A stretch of 10,440 nucleotides of DNA. Origin: Candidatus Firestoneibacteriota bacterium. GTDB taxonomy: Bacteria > Oederibacteriota > JAAXVQ01. The stretch lies in NCBI GenBank assembly GCA_013335425.1, contig JAAXVQ010000041.1, positions 1 to 10,440 of the forward strand, given 5' to 3'. The first letter of the stretch is position 1, and the number at the start of each line of letters is the position of its first letter. Position numbers and translations under genes: made by a program. This document shows positions 1 to 7,055 of the stretch, in pieces. Under the pieces are notes generated by a model. It had not been told where the DNA came from. It did not search any database and saw only the letters and a program-made list of their open reading frames with translations.

Positions 1-112
1 CCAGATTGACGGTGGCGCGGTCGGTTTGGGCTTTAAAATAATCGACAGCGTTTTCCGCCCAGGCGATCCCGCCCCCGCCCAATAAAATCAGCAACATCAC
101 CAACGGCCGCAT
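1..112 (-). CDS. Exported protein of unknown function, N-terminal fragment (runs off the window)
   Basis: Only the first 37 codons are visible. The protein starts MRPLVMLLILLGG and has a short basic n-region, a Leu/Gly-rich hydrophobic core and a likely signal peptidase I site after AWA (before ENAVDYFKAQ). It is therefore predicted to be exported to the periplasm or beyond. Two adjacent ATG codons exist, at 115 and 112. I chose 112 because a GAAGGG Shine-Dalgarno-like sequence (119-124) lies 6 nt upstream of it and only 3 nt from the other. The visible mature part (ENAVDYFKAQTDRATVNL) is amphipathic and could begin a TPR-like or other helical domain, but this is too short to assign. It is separated from tonB by about 210 nt, so it may have its own promoter. 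The function is unknown. Confidence 0.7.
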   Translation of the reverse strand, partial: MRPLVMLLILLGGGGIAWAENAVDYFKAQTDRATVNL

Positions 113-323
113 CATTTGCCCTTCATCCGTCACCAACGATTAGAATGGCTCTTCGGGGCCCTCGGGTACGTGCCTGCCGGGGCCCGATGGTTTGAATATT
201 TTAGCGCAATTCATAATATTTTACAGCGATTTTCGCACGATGTTCGGACCACCCCCACCGCGGCATGGACGCGTCCGCCCCAATCGTACCCGCTGCGGGA
301 CGCGGGCGCTCCCAATAAAAATT
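113..323 (-). promoter_or_regulatory. Intergenic region with inverted repeats and AT-rich promoter-like patch
   Basis: This non-coding gap lies between the tonB stop and the next gene. Read on the minus strand it holds, in order: a GC-rich inverted repeat (arms 270-276 and 298-304, GGACGCG type, 21-nt spacer); an AT-rich patch at 195-223 with two TAAAAT boxes (218-223 and 198-203) and an overlapping TATTAT (213-218), any of which could be a -10 element; and a GC-rich imperfect hairpin (153-187) between that patch and the start codon. I found no convincing -35 for any of the -10 candidates, so the promoter call is weak. No hairpin followed by a T-run is present, so a classical intrinsic terminator for the tonB operon is not seen. 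Confidence 0.3.
153..187. repeat. GC-rich imperfect inverted repeat in the leader of the downstream gene
   Basis: The arms TCGGGGCCC (153-161) and GGGCCCGA (180-187) are complementary apart from one extra G. The 18-base centre is itself nearly palindromic around TACGTG. The octamer CGGGGCCC also occurs as a direct repeat at 154-161 and 178-185. The element sits about 40 nt before the next start codon on the minus strand and would fold in the mRNA leader. It lacks a T-tract, so it is not an obvious terminator. Its role is unknown. Confidence 0.4.
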
Positions 324-1247
324 TCAGCGCTGGAAAGTAAAACGGATGACGATCGTGCCTTTTTGTTCCGCTTGTTTGACGTTCAGCGGCAAGGGTGAAA
401 ACTCATATTTTTTCAAAGCATCGATCGCCAAACGATCCAATTCCGCATAACCGGAAGTCTTCTCCACATAGAGCCGGTCTCCGACCTCACCGTCGGGATT
501 GACCACGAAGGAGATGACCACTTCAACTTCCACGCCCTTCTCTTCCAACCAGCGCGGCATCACCGGCGCTTCACGGTGCAGAATTTCCCGGTTTTTCACC
601 TCGCCGGAAATCAGCGTATCCCGGCTCAAGCTTAAATGTTTCGCCTTGTCGGCGGCGGGGGCCGCGAGCTTGCGTTCCGCTTTGACTTTTTTAATGATCA
701 TTTCCGGCGCTTGAAACCCGCGCCGACTGATATCCGGTCCAAAGTCCGCCGGCGGGAGTTCATCGGGGACCACTTTGGCGGTCAACTCGTCCTCGGGCGA
801 AGATTGCCGGCGGACCAACTCCAGTTTTTTTATCGACACGGGAGCCAAATTCGGTGCCGGGGCGCGGCTCTCGATTTTCAATTTCGGCAAGGCCGCCAAA
901 TGCTTCAAATCGGCTTCCGAAATTTTATCCAGCGCCGGGCGCGCGGCATGTACCCCCACCACTTTGGAGAAAGAAGTATGTTCCAATTCGGCCAAGGCTG
1001 CATTTAACGCTGCGGTCTGACGCGGCGACGGAGCCGTCGGCTTCGGGGGCGCAGTCATTTTGTTCATCAACTTCTCAACTTCCGTGGGTTTGGACGCTTC
1101 TTCCTGATACTCCACTTCCGTAAGTTTAAGCTTAGTGGGACCCGAGGCGATTTTCCCTGAGCTAAAATAACTTAAAATCGCTCCGTGAATGATCAGCGAA
1201 CCCACCACGGTGATTTGTATGCGCCAATTGGGCCGGTCCAAAAACAT
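324..1247 (-). CDS. tonB: TonB-family energy transducer
   Basis: This 307-residue protein is predicted to be anchored in the inner membrane and to carry proton-motive energy from an ExbB-ExbD complex across the periplasm to an outer-membrane partner. A single N-terminal membrane helix (about residues 10-29) contains Ser17 and His21. This Ser-x3-His spacing matches the energisation motif of E. coli TonB. A Lys/Pro/Ala/Glu-rich spacer of about 190 residues follows, without the classic long EP/KP repeats. A typical TonB C-terminal domain occupies about 225-307, with MPRWLEEKG, FVVNPDGEV, SGYAELDRLAIDAL and a final strand IVIRFTF. The start lies 3 nt after the upstream exbD stop and has a GGAG 6 nt ahead. 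It is the last gene of the operon. Family assignment is firm. The outer-membrane partner is unknown, and a TolA-like envelope role is an alternative. Confidence 0.92.
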   Translation of the reverse strand: MFLDRPNWRIQITVVGSLIIHGAILSYFSSGKIASGPTKLKLTEVEYQEEASKPTEVEKLMNKMTAPPKPTAPSPRQTAALNAALAELEHTSFSKVVGVHAARPALDKISEADLKHLAALPKLKIESRAPAPNLAPVSIKKLELVRRQSSPEDELTAKVVPDELPPADFGPDISRRGFQAPEMIIKKVKAERKLAAPAADKAKHLSLSRDTLISGEVKNREILHREAPVMPRWLEEKGVEVEVVISFVVNPDGEVGDRLYVEKTSGYAELDRLAIDALKKYEFSPLPLNVKQAEQKGTIVIRFTFQR

Positions 1248-1250
1248 GGT

Positions 1251-1670
1251 TTACTCCGCCTTGGAATCAGTGCCAAAGGTAATTCGCCGCGCGCCGGCTT
1301 GCTTCACCACGTTGAGGGTATCTATCACGACACCGCTCTTGGCTTTCTCATCAGCCCGGATCACCACCAACTTATGCCGGCTTTGCCTGATTTTCTCTTT
1401 AATCAAAGCCTGAAATTGAGGGATCGAAACCTTGGTTTCGTTGACCGCCAGTTGCCCGTCGGGAGCGATGGCCACAAATAAATTTTCTTCTTTAGTCTGC
1501 TCGGCGGTATGCGCCTTGGGAAGCTTAATTTCAAAGGGCGGCTGCAGGAACATGGCCGTGGTTACCATAAAAATAATGACCAAAACCAGGCAAACATCCA
1601 CCAAAGGCGTGACATTGATTTCCGTCACCATGGCTCTGGGATTTTCGCTGCGCATCTGGCTTTTAAGCAT
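1251..1670 (-). CDS. exbD: ExbD/TolR-family proton-channel subunit (second of two)
   Basis: This 139-residue inner-membrane protein should act with ExbB to use the proton gradient to energise TonB. A short cytoplasmic N-terminus leads into INVTPLVDVCLVLVIIFM, the family signature. Asp25 lies at the start of the membrane helix (about 23-42), the residue known to be essential in ExbD/TolR. A periplasmic domain follows (about 45-139, with VIRADEKAKSGVVIDTLNVV typical of the family). The reading frame is open further upstream, to 1709, but that would overlap the previous gene. I chose the ATG at 1670 because an AGGAG lies 6 nt before it. It starts 19 nt after the first exbD stop and ends 3 nt before tonB. 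It is clearly diverged from its neighbouring paralogue, so it is not a recent duplicate. Confidence 0.92.
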   Translation of the reverse strand: MLKSQMRSENPRAMVTEINVTPLVDVCLVLVIIFMVTTAMFLQPPFEIKLPKAHTAEQTKEENLFVAIAPDGQLAVNETKVSIPQFQALIKEKIRQSRHKLVVIRADEKAKSGVVIDTLNVVKQAGARRITFGTDSKAE

Positions 1671-1676
1671 TCCGCA

Positions 1677-1681
1677 CTCCT
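1677..1681 (-). promoter_or_regulatory. Ribosome binding site deciding the start of the second exbD
   Basis: AGGAG lies 6 nt upstream of the ATG at 1670 and lies in the short gap after the first exbD stop codon. It favours this start over the longer frame beginning at 1709. Confidence 0.7.
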
Positions 1682-1689
1682 GGGCGCCG

Positions 1690-2145
1690 CTAACGCGGCT
1701 TGGTTTCAATCGGAAGAGCCGCCGGGGCGGCTTCGGGCTGGGATTTTCCCAAAATCACCAGATTATCGGCCCCTGCCTGTTTGGCGATGTCCATAATCTT
1801 GACAACCTGCCCGTGTAAAATTTCCCGATCCGGGTTGACGATCACGCGCCGCTGTTCGGAATTGCGCAACATGCTCCGCAGAAGTCCCGGCAAATCCTCC
1901 AAGGTAACCGGCTGCTGATTGAGAAGGACAGCCTCGCCTTCAAGCTTGATGACAATATTGTCCTTGGGTGCGGCCTGCGGTTGTACCTCGACGGCCTTTT
2001 TCTCCCCCGAGGTGACAATGATGCCGCTTTGCAGAAACATGGGCGCTGTGGCCATAAAAATAACCACCAACACCAGGCTTACATCCACCAAGGGCGTCAT
2101 ATTGATGGTAACGATCGGTTTTTTACTATCCAGCTTCATAGCCAT
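1690..2145 (-). CDS. exbD: ExbD/TolR-family proton-channel subunit (first of two)
   Basis: This 151-residue inner-membrane protein is a paralogue of the downstream ExbD. Its signature is INMTPLVDVSLVLVVIFMAT, with the essential membrane Asp at residue 21. One membrane helix (about 19-38) is followed by a periplasmic domain containing VIVNPDREILHGQVVKIMDI, typical of the C-terminal part of ExbD/TolR. A Pro/Ala-rich tail (about 137-151) is absent from the other copy. There are two in-frame ATGs, at 2145 and 2139. A weak GGAA-type ribosome site precedes the first. It follows exbB after an unusual 109-nt gap containing an inverted repeat, and is followed closely by the second exbD. Known ExbB-ExbD complexes are pentamers enclosing an ExbD dimer, so two paralogues could form a heterodimer. 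That is an inference. Confidence 0.92.
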   Translation of the reverse strand: MAMKLDSKKPIVTINMTPLVDVSLVLVVIFMATAPMFLQSGIIVTSGEKKAVEVQPQAAPKDNIVIKLEGEAVLLNQQPVTLEDLPGLLRSMLRNSEQRRVIVNPDREILHGQVVKIMDIAKQAGADNLVILGKSQPEAAPAALPIETKPR

Positions 2146-2166
2146 GGTTTGGGTTCCGTCCGTTTT

Positions 2167-2195
2167 AATCCGCCGGGACGTTGCCGCCCCGGATT
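2167..2195. repeat. Inverted repeat in the exbB-exbD intercistronic gap
   Basis: The outer arms AATCCG (2167-2172) and CGGATT (2190-2195) are perfect complements, and an alternative inner pairing joins CCGGG (2173-2177) with CCCGG (2188-2192). It lies between exbB and the first exbD. On the transcribed strand it is followed by AAAACG rather than T residues, so it is not an intrinsic terminator. It could be an mRNA processing or stability element that sets the ExbB:ExbD ratio; that role is inferred. Confidence 0.4.
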
Positions 2196-2254
2196 GAAAT
2201 GCCCTTACACCCCGCCTGCTCTCGCAACCTACGCCGAACTGGAATCGATCAAGT

Positions 2255-2866
2255 TCACCGTTTCAACATGAAAAGGATCTGTTCCACCGACGCCTCGATG
2301 TCCGTGATGGTCTGGCGGACGCGGGAGACATAATAATTGTAGAAAATGACCGCAGGTATGGCCACGGTCAAACCGGCCGCCGTGGCCACCAATGCCTCGG
2401 CGATCCCGGCAGCCACCACATTGGGCCCGCCGGACCCGGCCGCAGAAAGCGATTGAAAAGCTTTAATAATTCCGATAACCGTGCCCAACAAGCCGATAAA
2501 GGGGGAGGTATTGCCCAAGGTGCCCAGAATGCCTAAAAAACGTTCCAACTGCACTTCTTCTTTTTTTATCAGGGAAGAAAGCAGACTCGTCAAGCTCTCC
2601 AGGGATTCTTTGTAATTCTCGAGGGTGGCTTTGACGATTCGCCCCATGGGTCCGCGTTGCTTTTCACAGTACTCAACGGCTTGGGTGAAATTTTTCTTTT
2701 CCAACATAGGTTTTAAATTCCGGATGAATTTGTCGGTGTTGGGCAGATTCATCCAGTAATACACACCCCGTTCCAAGATGAATACCACGGAAAGGACCGA
2801 ACAAAACAACAAAACCATCAGTGTCGGGCTTGCCAACAACAACGCCACCCACTTGACATCCATCAT
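2255..2866 (-). CDS. exbB: ExbB/TolQ/MotA-family proton-channel protein
   Basis: This 203-residue inner-membrane protein is predicted to form the pentameric proton channel that encloses the ExbD dimer. Three membrane helices are visible: about 7-31, 109-136 ([20 protein letters not shown]) and 151-180 ([18 protein letters not shown]). The conserved small and Thr residues of the two pore-lining helices are present. A cytoplasmic loop separates helices 1 and 2, and a C-terminal amphipathic helix follows. The length is slightly below that of E. coli ExbB (244) and close to other short members. I chose the ATG at 2866 because GGAGGA lies 7 nt upstream. The frame continues upstream to a TTG at 2881, but that codon abuts the ribosome binding site. 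It follows the FlgD/OmpA-like gene by 43 nt. Confidence 0.94.
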   Translation of the reverse strand: MMDVKWVALLLASPTLMVLLFCSVLSVVFILERGVYYWMNLPNTDKFIRNLKPMLEKKNFTQAVEYCEKQRGPMGRIVKATLENYKESLESLTSLLSSLIKKEEVQLERFLGILGTLGNTSPFIGLLGTVIGIIKAFQSLSAAGSGGPNVVAAGIAEALVATAAGLTVAIPAVIFYNYYVSRVRQTITDIEASVEQILFMLKR

Positions 2867-2873
2867 AACGCAT

Positions 2874-2879
2874 TCCTCC
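2874..2879 (-). promoter_or_regulatory. Strong ribosome binding site for exbB
   Basis: GGAGGA lies 7 nt before the ATG at 2866 and fixes that start. It is the strongest Shine-Dalgarno sequence in the operon, consistent with ExbB being needed in excess over ExbD and TonB. Confidence 0.75.
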
Positions 2880-2909
2880 AAAGTATAATGAGTAATCCCC
2901 GATCCCGGC

Positions 2910-3830
2910 TCAGCGCTTGCCCGCTTCTTCCGCGGCTTGAACTGCCCCGGGTTTCAATGACGTTATTTTTACCATAGCTTCACCGGTTGCGGGAGCATTT
3001 TTTATGCGAATATTTTTAAGACGCAGGTTTTCCCGCGCAAAATAGCCCTTCAAAGCCTGGGCACGCTCGGCGGAGAGATCATGGTCCGGTCCCGTACATT
3101 CAATCTCCATGACCCAAGCATCCTGCTGGTTGACCAGGTTGGAAACCTCTTCGATCACGGCTTGCCCTGTGCGGGAAAATTTCCCCCGTTTGTGTTCAAA
3201 AGCGGAATCTTGCAAAAACACCAAAACTTGCTTCAGGGGTTCTTCCCATAAAAACTGGTCTAAATAAAACATTCTTTGAGGCAGGCTGACGCGGGCGCCG
3301 TAATAATCCTCGAGGTTGAGTTCCGGGATATACGCCTGTCCCGCGGCCACGGGGTTATAGTGAACATCCCGCCCGTTCCAGGCAAACGCCTCGGGCGGAT
3401 TGCCCACGCCTCCGAAAGATTTAATTTCCTTCCCAGCCAGATCACGCACGGTAACCGACCAACGGGCGATCTTTAAACGACCGACGTCAATACGTCCCAG
3501 CACGAAAACCATGGATTGCTTGAAGTAGCCGGCCCAGGGTGTGTAGACCTTGTAACTCTCCAAAGGCACGGGATCAACTTCCTGATAAAGGTAGCGGGGT
3601 TCTCCGGGCGACTTCATGCCTTCGTTTTTTTTGGCCAAAGTGCCGATTAAGAAGCTCACGTCCAGTCGGTCGGACAGTAGCTTGCGCTCCGTGGCCACCG
3701 CCGCCCGATTTTTGCCCCCACCGGGAAAATCCTGCGCGGTTACGGTGACCTCCGCGCGCACCGTGATCGACGCGAGCAGGCAGAGGACCACCAGGGGCAT
3801 GCCGATTTTAAAACATCCGCGACAACTCAT
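2910..3830 (-). CDS. Exported FlgD-Ig-like protein with degenerate OmpA-like C-terminal domain
   Basis: This 306-residue exported protein has a signal peptide with a likely cleavage after VRA (residue 26). A FlgD-type Ig-like domain spans about 118-180, marked by [14 protein letters not shown], a [16 protein letters not shown] turn and GQAYIPEL. An OmpA-like segment covers about 200-292. It keeps [13 protein letters not shown], the helix that in OmpA proteins carries the peptidoglycan-contacting Arg (here Arg256). The GHTD motif expected about 10-15 residues earlier is replaced by IECTGPDHD, and the second half is short, so peptidoglycan binding is doubtful. It starts 1 nt after the TPR gene stop with AAGGA 5 nt ahead, so translation is probably coupled. 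It probably works in the periplasm or at the outer membrane with the TPR protein and the ExbBD-TonB motor. No established gene name is recognised. Confidence 0.8.
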   Translation of the reverse strand: MSCRGCFKIGMPLVVLCLLASITVRAEVTVTAQDFPGGGKNRAAVATERKLLSDRLDVSFLIGTLAKKNEGMKSPGEPRYLYQEVDPVPLESYKVYTPWAGYFKQSMVFVLGRIDVGRLKIARWSVTVRDLAGKEIKSFGGVGNPPEAFAWNGRDVHYNPVAAGQAYIPELNLEDYYGARVSLPQRMFYLDQFLWEEPLKQVLVFLQDSAFEHKRGKFSRTGQAVIEEVSNLVNQQDAWVMEIECTGPDHDLSAERAQALKGYFARENLRLKNIRIKNAPATGEAMVKITSLKPGAVQAAEEAGKR

Positions 3831-3831
3831 A

Positions 3832-6800
3832 TTATTCCTTCGGCCGATTCTGCAAAATGCGTTGCAACAATTTAATGCGTTTTTTGGCGGCGTCGCGCCA
3901 TTTGGGCTGCAGGGTCACTTTCAGCAGGCGCTGATAGACCGTCAAAGCCGAGGACCAGGCTTTTTTCTGTTCGTAGAGTGAAGCCAGTTCCACCAAGGCC
4001 AGCGAATATTCTTGCAGCTTGGGGCTGCCCTTGTCCATAAGACGTTTAAAAACCGCCTCGCGGGCAGCGTCCTCGCCCTGTTCCTGGTAAAGAACGGACA
4101 GGCTCAGATACGTTTTTAACAGCAGCTCTGGGTCCGGGTTGGCTTCCATTTTTTGCAAAACCGTCTCAACGCCGGAGGCATTTTTTTCAGCAGCCTGCAT
4201 CAGGGCCAAACGGGCCAAAGTGGTGGCCGCATTGGGATCCTGCGGGTAAGCCTGGATCAGTTTGGTATAATACTCCACGGCTTTGGAGGGCACCTGCAGC
4301 TTATCGTAGATTACCGCTGCGTTGTACCATGCCCGAGGTTGATATTCCTTGAGTGAATATTTTTCAGCACAGGCCACAAAATGCTCGGCTGCCGGCAGGT
4401 AACGTTCCAATTGAAATTCCGCAGAGGCCAGCCGAAACATCATTTCCGGCGCCAATTCATGCTGCGGATAATTTTTCAGGAAGGCCTCGGCCTGCTGGGC
4501 CGCATTTAACGAGTTGCCCACCTGCTCCTGACAAACCGCGAGATAATACTGAGCGTTGGCGCTACGCGGACTTTTGGTGTAGGTCATCACGAACTGCAAA
4601 AACTCATGCAGACTGTCGTTGTATTTTTCCTTCTGGTAATAGGCTTCCCCGATCCGATACTGGATGTCCTCAGAAAGGGTGGACTCGGGAAATTTCAGGA
4701 TAAACTCATGGAACGCCGGGATGGAATCAAGCCTGTCCGCAATGCGGTAGGAAGCCCCTTCCACGGCCTTTTGCGCCTCTTTGGCTTCATCCGAATCCGG
4801 GTAGGTCTGCAACAGTTTCAGAAAACGCGGAATGGCCTCTTCATCCTTCTGCTCGTTGTAGTAGGTCTGGGCTACGCGCAACTCGTAAGCCTTGCTTTCC
4901 TTGGCTTGAGGAAACCTGCGCAGCAATTCTTCGTAGGTAGCCCGGGCTTGCGCGTTTTCACCGCCTTGGAAATAGGTGTCGCCGACCCAGGTCAACGCTT
5001 GCGCGGCTTCCGAGGTCTGCGGATATTTCTTGGCCAGATCCTTCCAGGTTTCCACCGCATCTAAGTATGATTTATTCAGATATTGGGACCAGGCGACCTG
5101 AAAATGCACCGTCGGCGCTTCCGGCTGGTTTCCCGCAGCAGCGAGCCAATGGCGGTAACCTTGGATGGCCTCAGCATACATTTGCCGGTTAAAAAAGGCA
5201 TGTGCCTGTAAAAGTACAATTTCATTTCGCAAGTACGCCGGCGTATCCTTAGCTTTGAGCACATGCTCGCTTTGGGTGAGCACCGTTTGGTAATCCTGCA
5301 TTTGGAAGCCGCACCAGACCAGCCCGGCCCACACATAGATTTCCACCTTGCCCCGCGGGAAATATTCGAGCGCCTTGTGATACTGCTCGCGGGCCGCGGT
5401 ATAATTACCCAAGCGGTAATACGCTTCCGCCAAAAAAAGCCGGGCCCAGGCCGCCGTCTCACGATACTCCAAGGCCGGTTCCCGGCCGGCCATTTTCTTC
5501 TCCAAAAGCGCCCATTGCCCCACCAAGATCGCTGTGTCCTGCCGGTTCATATAAAACTCGGCCATAAGGTAAAATCCCAGATCGGCCAGGGGAGATTTGG
5601 ACTCCGCCAACGAATTCAGCGCGCGGTACGCCAGCGCTTCGCGCCCGATCCGCAGATAAACCCGCACGGCCAAGACCTGCGAGAGTTCCTCCGGATGTTC
5701 ATTGTCATCAAAATAATCGTTCAAACTTTTCGCAGCTTTTTCCCAATTGCTCATGGCCGCGTGGACATAAGCGGACTTAAGCAGCCACTCGCTGCGGTAT
5801 TCCGAGGAAAACGCAAGCGCATTGGCGTAACTCTGCGCGGCTTCGGGAAACCGGTTTAAGTTCAACGCCGCCTCGGCCAGCACACCTTGCAGCAGGGCGC
5901 GGTCGTTTTCGGACAAGCGGACAAGCAAAGGCTGCAATCCGGCATACCCTGTCAGCACTTCCTCAAAACGCGCTTGCGCCAACCATACCAAAATGCGCAG
6001 CAGGGCTGCCTTGGGCGCAAAAAAGCTCTGCGGATTTTTCTCCAAGTACGTATCCACCAGCTTGCCTGCGGCCAAATAATCTCCAGACTTGTAGAAAGCC
6101 CGGATTTTAAAATACCCGGCCATCTGCTTATGGGATGTTTGACGGGCTTTCAATTGAGCCTGGTGATAGGCGTCGATCGCCGGCAAAAAGCGCCCTTGGG
6201 CTTCCAAAATGGCCCCGGCAAACAACTGAGCCAAGGGATCCTCACCCAGTTCTTCATAAATTTTCAAGGCGTCAAAAGTCTGCCCTTGATACTCCTTCAT
6301 GATGCCAAAAAGAAATTTAATGTCCGGGTCGAGCAAGGCTCTGGGATAAGCGGCCAGCAAGTCGGAAAAAATCTGCTGAGCTTCGTTGATGCGTTTAAGT
6401 TTCAGATTGGACTTAACCAGGGCCAAACGAATCTGCGGAAACAAGAAATCCGCCTGGCCATCATGCGCCAGATCGTTAAACCCGTCCGCCGCCCGGGAAT
6501 AATCGCCCCGGTTGTAAGCCGTCTCGGCTTCGCGAAAACGCGCACTGACCTTGAGCGGCCCTTTGGGGGCTGCGGAAGACAAACTTTGATAAAGCGGCAG
6601 GGCTCTGTCTTTGGCACCGGAAAGCCGGAAATTTTCAGCCAGAAAAAACTTGGCCGACAATTGCCGGTCACGGTCGGTTTCAGTTGCCAGATATTGATTA
6701 AGCAGGCTGATGCTTTGAGGATAATTTTTAGACAAGTACGCACGTATGGCGTTTTGCCAAATATCGCCGTTCGCGGCCGCGGCACCCGCGGGCAGCGCCG

Positions 6801-6867
6801 GAATACCCAGCAAACAAATAACCGCCATTATCCCAAATAAATTACCGCGTTTGTTTTTCAAAATCAC
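3832..6867 (-). CDS. Large exported tetratricopeptide-repeat scaffold protein
   Basis: This protein of about 1011 residues has a signal peptide (basic KNKRG, hydrophobic core GIMAVICLLGIPALP, likely cut after AGA or AAA). It lacks a lipobox Cys. The rest is almost entirely helical TPR-type repeats, roughly 17-20 units. Examples are AWARLFLAEAYYRLGNYTAA, ALTWVGDTYFQGGENAQARA and IQYRIGEAYYQKEKYNDSLH, with the usual small, aromatic and Pro positions (YPQ, YPD, FPQ at unit ends). Such proteins are protein-interaction scaffolds. Periplasmic TPR proteins such as CpoB (formerly YbgF) and BamD accompany Tol-Pal or outer-membrane assembly, but this one is far larger. The start is uncertain. I prefer GTG 6867, or TTG 6870, both served by GGGGAG at 6878-6883. 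ATG 6885 has no properly spaced ribosome site. It is the first gene of the ExbBD-TonB operon. Confidence 0.85.
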   Translation of the reverse strand: MILKNKRGNLFGIMAVICLLGIPALPAGAAAANGDIWQNAIRAYLSKNYPQSISLLNQYLATETDRDRQLSAKFFLAENFRLSGAKDRALPLYQSLSSAAPKGPLKVSARFREAETAYNRGDYSRAADGFNDLAHDGQADFLFPQIRLALVKSNLKLKRINEAQQIFSDLLAAYPRALLDPDIKFLFGIMKEYQGQTFDALKIYEELGEDPLAQLFAGAILEAQGRFLPAIDAYHQAQLKARQTSHKQMAGYFKIRAFYKSGDYLAAGKLVDTYLEKNPQSFFAPKAALLRILVWLAQARFEEVLTGYAGLQPLLVRLSENDRALLQGVLAEAALNLNRFPEAAQSYANALAFSSEYRSEWLLKSAYVHAAMSNWEKAAKSLNDYFDDNEHPEELSQVLAVRVYLRIGREALAYRALNSLAESKSPLADLGFYLMAEFYMNRQDTAILVGQWALLEKKMAGREPALEYRETAAWARLFLAEAYYRLGNYTAAREQYHKALEYFPRGKVEIYVWAGLVWCGFQMQDYQTVLTQSEHVLKAKDTPAYLRNEIVLLQAHAFFNRQMYAEAIQGYRHWLAAAGNQPEAPTVHFQVAWSQYLNKSYLDAVETWKDLAKKYPQTSEAAQALTWVGDTYFQGGENAQARATYEELLRRFPQAKESKAYELRVAQTYYNEQKDEEAIPRFLKLLQTYPDSDEAKEAQKAVEGASYRIADRLDSIPAFHEFILKFPESTLSEDIQYRIGEAYYQKEKYNDSLHEFLQFVMTYTKSPRSANAQYYLAVCQEQVGNSLNAAQQAEAFLKNYPQHELAPEMMFRLASAEFQLERYLPAAEHFVACAEKYSLKEYQPRAWYNAAVIYDKLQVPSKAVEYYTKLIQAYPQDPNAATTLARLALMQAAEKNASGVETVLQKMEANPDPELLLKTYLSLSVLYQEQGEDAAREAVFKRLMDKGSPKLQEYSLALVELASLYEQKKAWSSALTVYQRLLKVTLQPKWRDAAKKRIKLLQRILQNRPKE

Positions 6868-6877
6868 CAACGAATGT

Positions 6878-6883
6878 CTCCCC
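6878..6883 (-). promoter_or_regulatory. Ribosome binding site deciding the start of the TPR gene
   Basis: GGGGAG lies 10 nt before GTG 6867 and 7 nt before TTG 6870. The upstream in-frame ATG at 6885 overlaps this site and has only AAGG abutting it with no spacer. Since the other operon genes mostly have clear ribosome sites, a non-ATG start is preferred. Confidence 0.5.
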
Positions 6884-6919
6884 ATCCTTGAGGATTGCCG
6901 GGATGCAGCCCGGCATCCC
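6884..6919. repeat. Alternative hairpins in the TPR operon leader
   Basis: Two perfect 7-bp stems overlap and exclude each other: 6896-6902 with 6909-6915 (TGCCGGG/CCCGGCA, 6-nt loop), and 6900-6906 with 6913-6919 (GGGATGC/GCATCCC, 6-nt loop). A smaller inverted repeat, ATCCT/AGGAT (6884-6895), directly abuts the Shine-Dalgarno sequence. All three lie in the predicted 5' leader immediately upstream of the ribosome binding site, where folding could affect translation initiation. The structure is read directly from the sequence; a regulatory role is inferred. Confidence 0.5.
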
Positions 6920-6982
6920 CACAAACTAAAAATGCCTGTCTAAAAAACCATCCTAGCATATTTTCCTACTGCGCGGATGATG

Positions 6983-7011
6983 ATTTTAAGCGATGCGCTG
7001 GCGGCTGGAAA
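6983..7011 (-). promoter_or_regulatory. Candidate sigma-70-type promoter for the TPR-exbBD-tonB operon
   Basis: On the minus strand TTTCCA (7006-7011; 4 of 6 to TTGACA) is separated by exactly 17 nt from TAAAAT (6983-6988; 5 of 6 to TATAAT). Transcription would start near 6976, leaving a leader of about 110 nt that contains the alternative hairpins. Its position at the only large gap between the two gene blocks supports it. A second -10-like TAGGAT further downstream lacks a -35. Confidence 0.4.
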
Positions 7012-7055
7012 GCACAATGACGGTAGTGGAGGAATCGTTTTAAGAAGTTTTATGG

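Noticed and set aside
324..340. Intrinsic terminator at the tonB stop (TTTC...GAAA followed by TTTTT)
   Set aside because: The stem is only about 4 bp with a bulge and lies inside the last codons; too weak.
1671..1709. Longer N-terminus for the second exbD starting at 1709
   Set aside because: It would overlap the first exbD. The ATG at 1670 has an ideally spaced AGGAG and gives the usual short ExbD cytoplasmic tail.
5887..6840. 317-codon open frame on the plus strand
   Set aside because: It lies entirely antisense to the TPR gene, whose repeats and signal peptide are unmistakable. The translation is Gln/Arg/Leu-rich with no recognisable domain. It is a shadow frame.
6868..6924. Longer N-terminus for the TPR protein from TTG 6924 or ATG 6885
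   Set aside because: The added codons run through the leader hairpins and lack a spaced ribosome site. The signal peptide is better formed from GTG 6867 or TTG 6870. ATG 6885 remains possible.
6936..6950. T-run (TTTTTT on the minus strand) as an intrinsic terminator for the upstream block
   Set aside because: No GC-rich stem directly precedes it.
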